Assembly (NCBI RefSeq): GCF_000016385.1
Contig: NC_009376.1
Location: forward strand, 1,550,001-1,614,000
Length of the DNA: 64,000 bases
Source: Pyrobaculum arsenaticum DSM 13514
GTDB taxonomy: Archaea; Thermoproteota; Thermoprotei; Thermoproteales; Thermoproteaceae
Reading direction: 5' to 3'
Part shown: positions 24,574 to 32,954 of the stretch, piece after piece
Position numbering within the stretch: position 1 is the stretch's first letter
How the letters are laid out: each line of letters begins with the position of its first letter
Translations under genes and position numbers: made by a program
The notes under the pieces: model-generated
Databases searched by the model: none
The model's input: the letters and a program-made list of their open reading frames with translations, nothing else
What the model was told of the DNA's origin: nothing

Positions 24574-24892
24574 AATAAGGGAGGTTTTGCAAAGCGAGGA
24601 TTATAAGACGTTGGCGCTTCTCTGTCTCGACCTCTTAGGTGCCAAAGACTGGCTAGAGGGGTGGAAGAAGATGGAGGAGGTGGTTACTGCCAGTAGGGAG
24701 TTTGTGCTCTCGAAGTTTCTAGCATCTGCATACGTCCTGGCACATGAGGAGATATACCGCCTACTGTCCAGGTCAACCAGGGAGTTTCTGGCACGTGACG
24801 TTGTTTTATGCCTTGAGAAAACAGCACAAGTTATAGACGCTCTATCTCAAAAACAAGGTTCTGCAAGTGGATACGCACCACCAGGGGCTTAA
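24551..24892 (+). CDS. helical protein of unknown function
   Basis: 113 residues, almost entirely helical in appearance (YKTLALLCLDLLGAKDWLEG, then TASREFVLSKFLASAYVLAH). It overlaps aIF1 by 23 bases and the convergent nuclease-like gene by 62 bases, so the last 20 residues come from sequence also coding on the other strand. Not recognised; it could be an aIF1-coupled translation or regulatory protein, but that rests on position alone. Confidence 0.55.
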   Translation: MRELPRHRIREVLQSEDYKTLALLCLDLLGAKDWLEGWKKMEEVVTASREFVLSKFLASAYVLAHEEIYRLLSRSTREFLARDVVLCLEKTAQVIDALSQKQGSASGYAPPGA

Positions 24893-25385
24893 GCAAATCT
24901 CTTAAAACAAATGCTTTTTCCAGCTGCCTCTCTGTAAGTTTCCCCCCATTTGCCTTCACCTCAACTGCGTACAGAACGCCGTCTTTGTATGCGAATAGAT
25001 CTACCGTCTCCAGAGCTCTCCGGTTTTCGAGAAGTCGCTCAGATACGCCGCTTAGCGTTTGCAAAAGGGACTGCCCCAAGGCCTCGGCTACACACCTCCT
25101 CACACAAGGCGCATATATGGACGCCTCAAGTGGGGTAGTCTCTCTTCCGCTCACCTGTACGCACTTGTTTCTCCAATACGTGACTGATACGTAGCCGACG
25201 CGTGTAGGTAGTTTCATTGTGACGGGCTCTCTAGGCTCCGCGGCGCACTCGCCGGTCAACGCGTTGTAAAGCGCGACTAGCTCGAGGAGGCGGATAAACT
25301 CGCTGGGTTTCCAAACAAGAAAGCCCCTATGTCTCAAGTACTCCTCAGCGGCGCATTCGCCTATTTTCCCGATGAGCTGTTTCAC
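24831..25385 (-). CDS. PD-(D/E)XK nuclease-fold protein
   Basis: 184 residues. N-terminal GKIGECAAEEYLRHRGFLV with Glu10 resembles the first helix of Hjc/UPF0102/RecB-type nucleases, and the catalytic core is Asp129 in VDLFAYKDG, then Glu142-x-Lys144 in YAVEVKANGG, with Gln154 following. The central 60 residues (about 45-110) are an insertion with several cysteines. It overlaps argS by four bases. A DNA repair or recombination nuclease is likely; the substrate is unknown. Confidence 0.7.
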   Translation of the reverse strand: MKQLIGKIGECAAEEYLRHRGFLVWKPSEFIRLLELVALYNALTGECAAEPREPVTMKLPTRVGYVSVTYWRNKCVQVSGRETTPLEASIYAPCVRRCVAEALGQSLLQTLSGVSERLLENRRALETVDLFAYKDGVLYAVEVKANGGKLTERQLEKAFVLRDLLKPLVVRIHLQNLVFEIERL

Positions 25386-27274
25386 ATCTTTGTCAGCGTT
25401 GGTATGCCCAGGATGTAGAACCCAGCCTCCAGCACCGTCTTCACGGCGTTTACCAACGCTATTCTGAACTTCCTGACGCCTTCTACAGCCTTGAGCACCG
25501 GCGCCTTTTCGTAATAGCTGTTGAAAAGCAACGCCAAACCGTCTAGGTATTCCGCCACGTAGTCCGGCCTAAGCGCCCTCACGGCCTCTCTCACAACACT
25601 AGGCCACTCGGCAATTTTTACAAGAAGCTCCTTCTCTTCCTCTAGCATCTGCTCGGGGACGGAGGCCCTCTCCACATCTGGCGCCTTCTCAAGAATAGAG
25701 TAGGCCCTCACATAGGTGTACTGCAAGAACGTACCTGAGTTTTGCCTAAGGTTTAGGACTACTTCCCACCTAAACTCTATAGGCTTACGCGGGCTGGTGG
25801 AGAGGAACGCATATCTCACCGACCCCACTCCCACCTTCTCAGCTATCACCCCAGCTATCTCCGGGCTCTTCTCTTTGACTAAACTAGCAGAGCGCTCGGC
25901 TGCCTCGTCAAGTATTTCATCAAGCGAGATATATCGCCCGCGACGCGCCGACATTTTCATCCCCGGCAGATTAACCATCTCGTAGGCGTAGTGGACAATC
26001 TTCTTAGCTACGTCTTCAAAACCAAGCGCGTAGAGGATAATACGGACGTGAGCCTGCTCGTGGGTTTGCTCAGTCGAGATTACGCGTACAACTTTGTCGA
26101 ATCCCTGCCGGGCCTGCCACAGCGCGTAGGCCACGTCTCTCGTAACATAGAGAGTGGTCCCATCAGATCTCGTCAAGGTGACAGGTGGAATGAACTTAGG
26201 CAAGTCTAAGACATCCCAGAGCTTGAAATCATCCACGAATTTGTCGGCACGGAACACCACCGCCCCGCCCTTATACTCAACGTACTGGGGCCACCTTCTC
26301 TGAAGTTCCTCAACTATGCGAGAAGCTTCGCCAGACCACACCGCCAGCTCGCTTTCATAATCCCACCTGTCTATCTCGATGCCGAGCCTGGCAAGAGTTT
26401 CTCTTTGCCCCCTCAGCACGAGGTCTACCACCTCTCGTACGACCCTCTTTGCCTCGGGGTCGCCGGCCTCGTAGCGCCTATTCAGCTCCACTGCCTCCCC
26501 GGCCACGTCTCTCTGGCCAAGCCTCTCGACAACCTTGGCAACTAGATCTCCCTCACTCTCCATAAGCCTCTTCAACACAGCCACCCACTCGTCTATTTCC
26601 CCTATCAGACTACGCTTGTGCTCATCGTCTTGCGCTCTCTCCGCCTCTTTTTTAAGACGGCCGATCTCGGCCACGGCGTTTGTTGCCGAGTATATATGCC
26701 CAACAACAAGATCAGGCTTCGCTCTTTCAATCCACTCTCTGGCCTCATCCCTAACAGCGTTGTAACCAATTGTTGCGTACATCACCTGCACGCCGCAGTC
26801 GTCGACGTAGAAATGGACCTCCACACGGTTGTCGCAGAACCTCAGCAGTCTTGCAAGCGAGTCGCCCAGTATGGCGTTTCTGCCATGGCCTATGTGCAAC
26901 GGGTGTATGGGATTGGCAGAGGTGTGCTCCACCAGAAAAGACCCCAGCTGACACTCCTCCGTAAATCCGTACTTCTTCCCCATCTTAGCCACAGCCTCGA
27001 AGACGAGCTCCCCCAGCCTTTTTGCGTTTAAGTCAGCATTGACGTAAAGCCCCTCTGCGGACAGACCAGAGATGTACTGAAAACCGGCGTTGCTCAGCTC
27101 TTCCACAGCATCCCTTAGTCTCGTTGGGTCGATCTTGTATTTGTGAAACCTTGCCGAGAAGTAGCCGTAACGACGCGTCTTCTCAATTTCGGGCACCTCC
27201 GCCAAGCCCAGACGGCTAGATATTTTGCCTAATGCGTCGGCGAACTCTTGCTTAGGCAACTTCAGAGGATCCAC
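25382..27274 (-). CDS. argS: arginyl-tRNA synthetase
   Basis: 630 residues, full length class I synthetase. HIGH-type motif in HPLHIGHGRNAILGD (about residue 120), KMSARRG in place of KMSKS, an N-terminal additional domain and a C-terminal anticodon-binding DALR helical domain (VLNLRQNSGTFLQYTYVRAY onward). Start GTG at 27274. It is followed with overlap by the nuclease-fold gene. Confidence 0.97.
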   Translation of the reverse strand: MDPLKLPKQEFADALGKISSRLGLAEVPEIEKTRRYGYFSARFHKYKIDPTRLRDAVEELSNAGFQYISGLSAEGLYVNADLNAKRLGELVFEAVAKMGKKYGFTEECQLGSFLVEHTSANPIHPLHIGHGRNAILGDSLARLLRFCDNRVEVHFYVDDCGVQVMYATIGYNAVRDEAREWIERAKPDLVVGHIYSATNAVAEIGRLKKEAERAQDDEHKRSLIGEIDEWVAVLKRLMESEGDLVAKVVERLGQRDVAGEAVELNRRYEAGDPEAKRVVREVVDLVLRGQRETLARLGIEIDRWDYESELAVWSGEASRIVEELQRRWPQYVEYKGGAVVFRADKFVDDFKLWDVLDLPKFIPPVTLTRSDGTTLYVTRDVAYALWQARQGFDKVVRVISTEQTHEQAHVRIILYALGFEDVAKKIVHYAYEMVNLPGMKMSARRGRYISLDEILDEAAERSASLVKEKSPEIAGVIAEKVGVGSVRYAFLSTSPRKPIEFRWEVVLNLRQNSGTFLQYTYVRAYSILEKAPDVERASVPEQMLEEEKELLVKIAEWPSVVREAVRALRPDYVAEYLDGLALLFNSYYEKAPVLKAVEGVRKFRIALVNAVKTVLEAGFYILGIPTLTKM

Positions 27275-27339
27275 AAAGGTACAAATGCCAAGCTATAAAT
27301 ACTTAGAAAACTTTAAATACGTACCCAACCCCCCATGCC

Positions 27340-27573
27340 ATGGCCGAAGAGGTTAAATTCTCGCCTTACGAAGACGCAGTTGCCGGAATAGTTATACAAA
27401 TACTAGGCAGAACCGGGATAGCGGGGGAAGTCACACAGGTAAAGGTCAAAATATTAGAAGGCAGAGACAAGGGGCGCGTATTAACGCGGAACATCAAAGG
27501 GCCTGTGAGGCTGGGAGACATTGTAATGCTTAGGGAAACAGAAAGAGAGGCGAGAAGAATCTCGGCAAGATGA
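27340..27573 (+). CDS. rps28e: 30S ribosomal protein eS28
   Basis: 77 residues; the OB fold ends in the family signature RNIKGPVRLGDIVMLRETEREARRI (spread over residues 49-74). TTTAAATA lies about 25 bases before the ATG. Overlaps rpl24e by four bases; the L7Ae-S28e-L24e group is common in archaea, though here eL8 is convergent. Confidence 0.96.
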   Translation: MAEEVKFSPYEDAVAGIVIQILGRTGIAGEVTQVKVKILEGRDKGRVLTRNIKGPVRLGDIVMLRETEREARRISAR

Positions 27574-27767
27574 AGATCTACCAGTGCGCCTTCTGCGGTG
27601 CCGATATACCGCCTGGCTACGGCATAATGTATGTTAAGTCAGATGGCACAGTACTTAGGTACTGTAGCAGAAAATGCTTCGTAAGCGCAACCAAGTATGG
27701 CAGGAACCCCAGAAAACTAGCTTGGGTTAGAAAACTGCAACGAAAACAAAAACAGTCTACCTCCTAG
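27570..27767 (+). CDS. rpl24e: 50S ribosomal protein eL24
   Basis: 65 residues. Zinc-binding pattern CAFCG (6-10) and RYCSRKCF (about 30-37), then the basic NPRKLAWVRKLQRKQK tail. Coupled to eS28; its end overlaps the convergent eL8 gene by 11 bases. Confidence 0.96.
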   Translation: MKIYQCAFCGADIPPGYGIMYVKSDGTVLRYCSRKCFVSATKYGRNPRKLAWVRKLQRKQKQSTS

Positions 27768-28218
27768 CTCCTGCCGGGAGAGGTATCGCGTTAAGCCCGT
27801 TCTTTGCCCTTATCTCATTAATCTTTGCCACTAATGCCTCTAGCTCACCAGCAGCCTGGCCAGGCTCTATCACCACAGCCGCTGCAGCAGAAACGTTTAT
27901 GCCCGCGGCTTTGCCCAACTTCTCCTTAGAAGGCACATAGACATATGGAACCTTTTTCTCCTCGCAGAGCAACGGCAGGTGGGCAACCACCTCGGGAGGA
28001 TCAACATCCTCTGCTATTAGGACAAGCTTAGCCAGCCCTCTCTCAACTGCTTTAGTAGCCTCGTTGGTGCCTTTCTTAATTTTCCCAGTCTGCTTTGCAA
28101 TAGATAGTATCTCTAAGGCCTTCTCAGCTACATCGCTTGGCACTTCGAACCTTACATAAAATGGCTTACCGGGCAGCGGGTTCGCGTAGAAGGTCTTCGG
28201 ATCTATCGTCACTGCCAT
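27757..28218 (-). CDS. rpl7ae: ribosomal protein eL8 (L7Ae)
   Basis: 153 residues from the ATG at 28218, 24 bases from TTTATAAA; a GTG at 28227 in the same frame is too close to the TATA box. The kink-turn recognition segment KKGTNEATKAVERG and LVLIAEDVDPPEVVAHLP are intact. L7Ae sits in the large subunit, in RNase P and in C/D and H/ACA particles, so it should bind the C/D guide RNAs proposed in this window. Confidence 0.95.
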   Translation of the reverse strand: MAVTIDPKTFYANPLPGKPFYVRFEVPSDVAEKALEILSIAKQTGKIKKGTNEATKAVERGLAKLVLIAEDVDPPEVVAHLPLLCEEKKVPYVYVPSKEKLGKAAGINVSAAAAVVIEPGQAAGELEALVAKINEIRAKNGLNAIPLPAGARR

Positions 28219-28249
28219 GGGTGCCACAAAGAACCGGTTTTATAAATCT

Positions 28250-29335
28250 TTACGCCCCTCTCTGCAACTTTTCCAGAATCCACCTCTTCAAGGTCTTGGC
28301 TGGCTTCTCGCCTATAATGCCCTGAGGTCTATACATAAGCACCAGTATTATTATTATGCCAAATATTATATACTGGAAGAACACTGGATCGACATTTACT
28401 ACTTGTCTAATACCCTCTTTATACATACTAAGAACCTTGTCAAGAATGAAATATACGGCGACACCCACGAGGGCGCCTACGTTGTTCCCCACGCCGCCTA
28501 TTATCAACATTGCCCATGCCTTAAATGTTTCCACAGGGACAAACATACCCATTTGCACATAGGTGTTGTAAAACACGAGCAACGCGCCAGCAACGCCCCC
28601 CAGCGCCGACGCCGTGGCCAAAACCCTCACTCTAAACCTGACGATATCCTTCCCAAAAACCCTCGCAGCAACCTCCGCGTCGCGTATGGCCCTCAGAGCT
28701 CTGCCAAAAGGCGAGTTGCCCAACCTCTCCAGCACCACAAACGACAGTAGCAGAAAGAGGGCGACGACGACTAGATACGCCCACTGCCTCCACTCACCGA
28801 GCCATTTGAAGGGATCTGGCACAACCGCGCCAAACACGCCACACGCCACTTCGGGCGTGTACGTGGAGACAACTCTCACCATCTCGGCGCTTACAAGCAG
28901 AAATATACCCAGGTAATCCTCCCGCAACCTCAGAGCAGGTCCCGCCATTAACACTCCAAAAACGCCGCCGAGAATCGTAGCAAGTACAACAGCCATTAGG
29001 AAGAAGACTATGCCCTCAAAAGGCGATTTGGCAAATATACTATTAATAATGTCAATCGTCTGGTATTGATAGGTAGAGCAGTAGGTACCTAGGTTAGACA
29101 AGGGAGAAATGCCTAAACTAGCTGAAATCGCCCTGCTGTAGATCAACAGTGCGATCTTGGTGGCGATGCCCCCCACCGCTATGCCCCCCAGTGCTAGAAA
29201 CATCACTTTCCCAAATTGCGGAAGCCCGAGATAACCAGCCTCTAGGTTCAAGCTGAGCACATATATGCCGTAAATGGCTACTAGGATTGAAGTCTCTCTT
29301 ATGAGAACAGCGAGTTGGTCGAGCTGGAGTATCAT
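28250..29335 (-). CDS. livM: branched-chain amino acid ABC transporter permease LivM
   Basis: 361-residue integral membrane protein with about eight to ten hydrophobic segments. The LivM family segment GLRLREDYLGIFL-like (ALRLREDYLGIFLLVSAEMV) and the ATPase-coupling EAA-like loop RALRAIRDAEVAARVFGKD are present. Imports leucine, isoleucine and valine or related amino acids together with LivH, the binding protein at 30401 and the ATPase at 31779. Overlaps livH by four bases. Confidence 0.93.
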   Translation of the reverse strand: MILQLDQLAVLIRETSILVAIYGIYVLSLNLEAGYLGLPQFGKVMFLALGGIAVGGIATKIALLIYSRAISASLGISPLSNLGTYCSTYQYQTIDIINSIFAKSPFEGIVFFLMAVVLATILGGVFGVLMAGPALRLREDYLGIFLLVSAEMVRVVSTYTPEVACGVFGAVVPDPFKWLGEWRQWAYLVVVALFLLLSFVVLERLGNSPFGRALRAIRDAEVAARVFGKDIVRFRVRVLATASALGGVAGALLVFYNTYVQMGMFVPVETFKAWAMLIIGGVGNNVGALVGVAVYFILDKVLSMYKEGIRQVVNVDPVFFQYIIFGIIIILVLMYRPQGIIGEKPAKTLKRWILEKLQRGA

Positions 29336-30327
29336 TTCCTCCCGCGCTGTACCAAGTTAGATATCACGCCGGCAAGTCCCTGCGGCGCGAATAGCAATAT
29401 CGCAATTACGAAGGCGAAGGGGATCGCCAGCTGGAACTCTGTGGGAACTCCCAGAGGTCTGAGGATATACGCGGCGCCCAGCACGGTGCTTAGCCCCACC
29501 ACGTAGCCGCCCAAAACTGCTCCGTATATGTTGGAAAGTCCTCCGACTACAGAGGCGACGAAGACAAGCGCCAATCTCAGCCACCCAAGCTCTTCTGTCA
29601 TTGTGTAAAACATAGCTAAGTAGACCCCGGCTATCCCCGTGACGGCCCCAATGAGAATCCAAGCCACTGCGAAAACTCTCTCAACGTTTATCCCCACCGC
29701 CCTGGCCAAGTAGAGGTTGTCTATACTAGCCCGCATCACTATGCCGTAACGCGTCTTGTAGAGGAGTAGGTAGAGGAGGGCGGTCACCACCGCGACTGCG
29801 ATGGTTGTGTTTATCAGTGACGATGTTAAGAAATCCGTACCGGGCCACACGTACTCCCAACGCGACAGCAGAATATTCCTACTAAGCACCTTATACGTAT
29901 TCTGTACATAGTCCGCTATTATCGCCACAATGGCAAAAAGGACGTAGTGGATACCGAACGAGGCTATCATCAACGACGTGATGCTAGCCCCCCGCCTGAT
30001 CATTGGCCTAAACACAGTCACGTACGTCAGCCACGCCGTAGCACCGGCCACGAGAGCCGCTATGGGAAACGTGGCGTATACATTGGCAGGCAGGCCAAGA
30101 GGGATAACTAAAAAGGTGAGGATTAAGTAGCTGGTATATGCGCCTATCGTGGCTAGATCACCGTGGGCAAAAGAAGGAATCTTAGTAGTGATGTAGGTAA
30201 GGTTAAGCCCCAACGCCATAAGTGCGTATATATTAGAAAGTATAATCGCCCTAAAAAGTGTTTGATAATCCACCCCACTTAATATATCCATAGCGTCAGA
30301 AATTAACTCGCAAATAAGCTTTACCAA
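29332..30327 (-). CDS. livH: branched-chain amino acid ABC transporter permease LivH
   Basis: 331-residue membrane protein with about eight hydrophobic segments. ALMALGLNLTYITTKIPSFA and HGDLATIGAYTSYL are the LivH N-terminal signature, and GIVMRASIDNLYLARAVGIN is the coupling loop. First gene of the minus-strand pair; its 5' end faces the binding protein gene across 73 bases holding both promoters. Confidence 0.93.
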   Translation of the reverse strand: MVKLICELISDAMDILSGVDYQTLFRAIILSNIYALMALGLNLTYITTKIPSFAHGDLATIGAYTSYLILTFLVIPLGLPANVYATFPIAALVAGATAWLTYVTVFRPMIRRGASITSLMIASFGIHYVLFAIVAIIADYVQNTYKVLSRNILLSRWEYVWPGTDFLTSSLINTTIAVAVVTALLYLLLYKTRYGIVMRASIDNLYLARAVGINVERVFAVAWILIGAVTGIAGVYLAMFYTMTEELGWLRLALVFVASVVGGLSNIYGAVLGGYVVGLSTVLGAAYILRPLGVPTEFQLAIPFAFVIAILLFAPQGLAGVISNLVQRGRK

Positions 30328-30400
30328 AGACAGAAATTATATATCAATATATAGATTATTTATTTGGTCAATACATTTATATTCAAAGAATGCGGTTCCC

Positions 30401-31750
30401 ATGGCCTCCAAAACACTGTATATAGGACTAGCAATAGCAGTAGTATTAATAGTAGTAGTTGCGGTACTTCTATCCCAAGGCGGTGGGCAAACAACTCCCA
30501 CGCAGCCACCCAAACAATCGCCAACAGTAACAACCTCTACCCCTGGCGGTGGGCAAACGACCTCTACACAGCAAACTACGCCAACTCAAGCGGTTAAAAC
30601 TGTGTATATAGGCGCCGCCCTTCCGCTGACCGGCGGCTTGCAGTCTTATGGTGTTGGTGTGAAGAACGCTGTGGAGATGGCTGTGGAGGATGCTAATAAG
30701 ATGTGTGGGGGGAAGGTTAAGTTTGAGCTTCTGGTGGAGGATACCGGTACAAGCCCGACGCAAGCTTTGCAGAAGGTGCAGACGCTGTATTCCAAGGGCG
30801 CTAGGCTAATCGTAGGCCCAATGGCAAGCGGCGAGGTCAGTGCCAGTAAGTCTTTTGCAGACCAGAACCACGTGATTATCTTCTCGCCTTCCTCTACGTC
30901 TCCGCTTTTGGCTATACCCAACGACTGGGTATACAGAATCGTGCCGACAGACTTCGCCCAAGCCGCCGCCATAGCCGCGCTGATGCAGAAGCTGGGCATT
31001 AAAAAGGCCGTCATCCTCTACCGCAACGACGCCTGGGGGGTAGGCCTCAAAGACGCAATAACCAACGAGTCTAAGAAGCTGGGAATACAGATAGCCGCCG
31101 CGGAGGGCTACGACCCAGACCCCAAGGCCTTCCCCACCGCGGTGCCCCAAGCAGTGAACAAACTATCCAGCGCCTTAGGCCAACCCAGCCCCGACGTCGC
31201 TTTGATACTAGTAACCTTTGAGGACGATGGCCTTGTGGCTGTTCAATCCGCCGCAGGCGACCCGGTGTTGGGGAGGATTAGGTGGATTAGTACAGACGGC
31301 ATTGCTTACAGCGACGCGTTGATTAAGCAGGTGGGTAAAGAGATGGCGGCGGCGAAGATGTTGGGCACAATTGCCGGGCCGAACCCCGCCGATCCGAAGT
31401 ACCAGGAGTTTAAGCAGAGGTACAAGGCCAAGTACGGCAAGGACCCAGTGGCCTACGACCCCTACGGCTACGACGCCGCCATGTTGCTAATGCAGATCGT
31501 CTGCCAGCTGGGGACAGAGGACCCAGACAAGGTGCGCGCAACGCTTGAGCAGTGGGGCAGAGACGGCACCTACCAAGGCGTCACCGGGAGAGTATACCTA
31601 GACGCCGCCGGCGACAGGGCATACCCCAACTACATCATATGGGGCGTAGTAACCGAGGGCGGACAGCCAAAATACGTAGACGCCGCCTACTACTATGGCG
31701 CAGACAAGAAAATAGAGGTATACGACGCAGGCAAGCCACTATTCCAATAG
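30401..31750 (+). CDS. branched-chain amino acid-type ABC substrate-binding protein
   Basis: 449 residues. An N-terminal membrane anchor (LYIGLAIAVVLIVVVAVLL, about 6-24) is followed by a Thr/Gln/Gly-rich linker of some 40 residues with two GGGQTT repeats, then a type I periplasmic-binding domain (IGAALPLTGGLQSYGVGVKN onward, ending in FQ). The protein should hang on the outer face of the membrane, the usual archaeal design, and deliver ligand to LivH/LivM. ATG at 30401 is 23 bases from ATTTATATT. livG follows in the same direction. Confidence 0.93.
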   Translation: MASKTLYIGLAIAVVLIVVVAVLLSQGGGQTTPTQPPKQSPTVTTSTPGGGQTTSTQQTTPTQAVKTVYIGAALPLTGGLQSYGVGVKNAVEMAVEDANKMCGGKVKFELLVEDTGTSPTQALQKVQTLYSKGARLIVGPMASGEVSASKSFADQNHVIIFSPSSTSPLLAIPNDWVYRIVPTDFAQAAAIAALMQKLGIKKAVILYRNDAWGVGLKDAITNESKKLGIQIAAAEGYDPDPKAFPTAVPQAVNKLSSALGQPSPDVALILVTFEDDGLVAVQSAAGDPVLGRIRWISTDGIAYSDALIKQVGKEMAAAKMLGTIAGPNPADPKYQEFKQRYKAKYGKDPVAYDPYGYDAAMLLMQIVCQLGTEDPDKVRATLEQWGRDGTYQGVTGRVYLDAAGDRAYPNYIIWGVVTEGGQPKYVDAAYYYGADKKIEVYDAGKPLFQ

Positions 31751-31778
31751 TATTTTAAACCCTAAACTTTTTTCTACA

Positions 31779-32543
31779 ATGACAATTCTCCAGATAAGGG
31801 GCATTGTAAAACAATTTGGAGCTTTCAGGGCATTAGACGGTGTAGATATTACAGTAGAACGTGGCAAAGTGACGCTGATAATAGGCCCCAATGGATCTGG
31901 CAAAACCACGTTAGTGAACGTAATAACTGGAGTGTACAGGCCAGAGGCCGGCAAAGTATTTTACGTGAAGAAAGATGGGAAAAGTGTCGACATAACGGGC
32001 TGGCCGCCGCACAAGGTATTCGAAGAGGGGGTAGTCAGGACTTTCCAAATACCGCAGGTATTTCAAAAACTCACAGTACTAGAAAATTTGCTCGCAGTGG
32101 CTAGAGGGCAGAGAGGTGAGGGGGTAATATCTGCGCTGTTGAAAAACTGGGTACGCGAAGAGGAGGAAAACGCGAAGAGGGCGTTTCAGATCTTGAAGGC
32201 TGTAAAACTTGCTGATAAGTGGGATACGCCGGCCTATCTCCTGTCGGCTGGCGAAATGAAGTTGTTGGAGCTTGCCAGGGCGTTGATGGCAGGCGCCGAC
32301 TTGATAATACTAGACGAGCCTATAGCCGGCGTCCCCATCGATCAAGCCCACGAAGTCTTTAAGATAGTCAGAGAAATAAACCAGCGGGGCACTTCGTTCC
32401 TAGTAATAGAGCACCGCATCGACATAGCGTTCAGATATGTAGACTACGTCTACGCAATGGCAAGCGGGAGGGTTATCGCCCAAGGACTCCCTGAGGAGGT
32501 GGCCAACAACCCCAGAGTAAAGGAGGTATACATCGGGGGATAA
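31779..32543 (+). CDS. livG: branched-chain amino acid ABC transporter ATPase LivG
   Basis: 254 residues. Walker A GPNGSGKTT (36-44), a signature of the form LSAGEMKLLELARALM, Walker B LIILDEP and the LivG-like VVRTFQIPQVFQKLTVLENL stretch. TTTTAAACC about 25 bases upstream suggests its own promoter. The second ATPase, LivF, normally follows LivG; here two tRNA genes follow instead. Confidence 0.93.
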   Translation: MTILQIRGIVKQFGAFRALDGVDITVERGKVTLIIGPNGSGKTTLVNVITGVYRPEAGKVFYVKKDGKSVDITGWPPHKVFEEGVVRTFQIPQVFQKLTVLENLLAVARGQRGEGVISALLKNWVREEEENAKRAFQILKAVKLADKWDTPAYLLSAGEMKLLELARALMAGADLIILDEPIAGVPIDQAHEVFKIVREINQRGTSFLVIEHRIDIAFRYVDYVYAMASGRVIAQGLPEEVANNPRVKEVYIGG

Positions 32544-32573
32544 AACTTAAATACGCACCGCCAAAAGAACACA

Positions 32574-32671
32574 GCCGGGGTGGCCGAGCGGCCCAAGGCG
32601 CGGGACTGGAGACAAAAGCGGGAAATCCCGTCCCCGTTCAGGGGGCCCGGGTTCAAATCCCGGCCCCGGCG
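32574..32671 (+). tRNA. tRNA-Ser(GGA) with a 13-base intron
   Basis: Acceptor stem GCCGGGG/CCCCGGC with discriminator G at 32671; CCA is not encoded. D arm with GCC/GGC, class II variable arm CCCC-GTTCA-GGGG, T arm CCGGG-TTCAAAT-CCCGG. The anticodon stem CGGGA (32601-32605) pairs with TCCCG (32626-32630); the 20 bases between them hold a normal 7-base loop, with GGA at 32608-32610, plus 13 extra bases after position 37. TTAAATA lies about 25 bases upstream. Confidence 0.93.
32612..32624 (+). other. tRNA intron in the anticodon loop
   Basis: Thirteen bases (ACAAAAGCGGGAA) placed by assuming the canonical 37/38 site, leaving loop CTGGAG+A. The exact borders could shift by a base or two because of flanking A residues. 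Very short for an archaeal intron; removal is expected by the splicing endonuclease. Confidence 0.7.
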
Positions 32672-32747
32672 CCTTTCTTCATCACTAGAACTAAACCACT
32701 CCTATATGGGGGAAAATTTTAAAACCAGACGTTGGGAGTGGATTCAG

Positions 32748-32831
32748 CCGGGGTGGCCGAGTTGGTCCAAGGCGCGGGCCTGCTAAGCCCGTCCCCGTTC
32801 GGGGGCGTGGGTTCAAATCCCACCCCCGGCG
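32748..32831 (+). tRNA. tRNA-Ser(GCT)
   Basis: 84 bases. Acceptor GCCGGGG/CCCCGGC, anticodon stem CGGGC/GCCCG with loop CTGCTAA (anticodon GCT at 32783-32785), class II variable arm CCCC-GTTC-GGGG, T arm GTGGG-TTCAAAT-CCCAC, discriminator G, CCA not encoded. No intron. TTTTAAAA about 27 bases upstream shows its own promoter, and a short T run follows. Confidence 0.95.
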
Positions 32832-32846
32832 CTTTTCCTTGTACAA

Positions 32847-32865
32847 TTATCGGGACGACCGATAA
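32847..32865. repeat. 7-base perfect hairpin between tRNA-Ser and the surface protein gene
   Basis: TTATCGG, loop GACGA, CCGATAA. It lies 16 bases after the tRNA-Ser(GCT) gene. There is no T run after it, so it is not an obvious terminator; it may be a protein-binding palindrome. Confidence 0.4.
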
Positions 32866-32954
32866 GTGGGATAAGCGATTTATTGCACGGAGTGAAGATA
32901 TGGTTTGAGTTCTGGTAGTGGAAAATTTTATATGGTCCTATTTCGTCTGCTCAA

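Noticed and set aside
30479..30558. Two GGCGGTGGGCAAAC repeats in the binding protein gene
   Set aside because: They encode the GGGQTT units of a flexible linker; ordinary low-complexity duplication, not a mobile or regulatory repeat.
32638..32685. C box GTGATGA and D box CTGA 48 bases apart on the minus strand, antisense to the tRNA-Ser(GGA) 3' half
   Set aside because: The D box falls in the tRNA variable arm and no D'/C' pair is present, so the match is probably chance.
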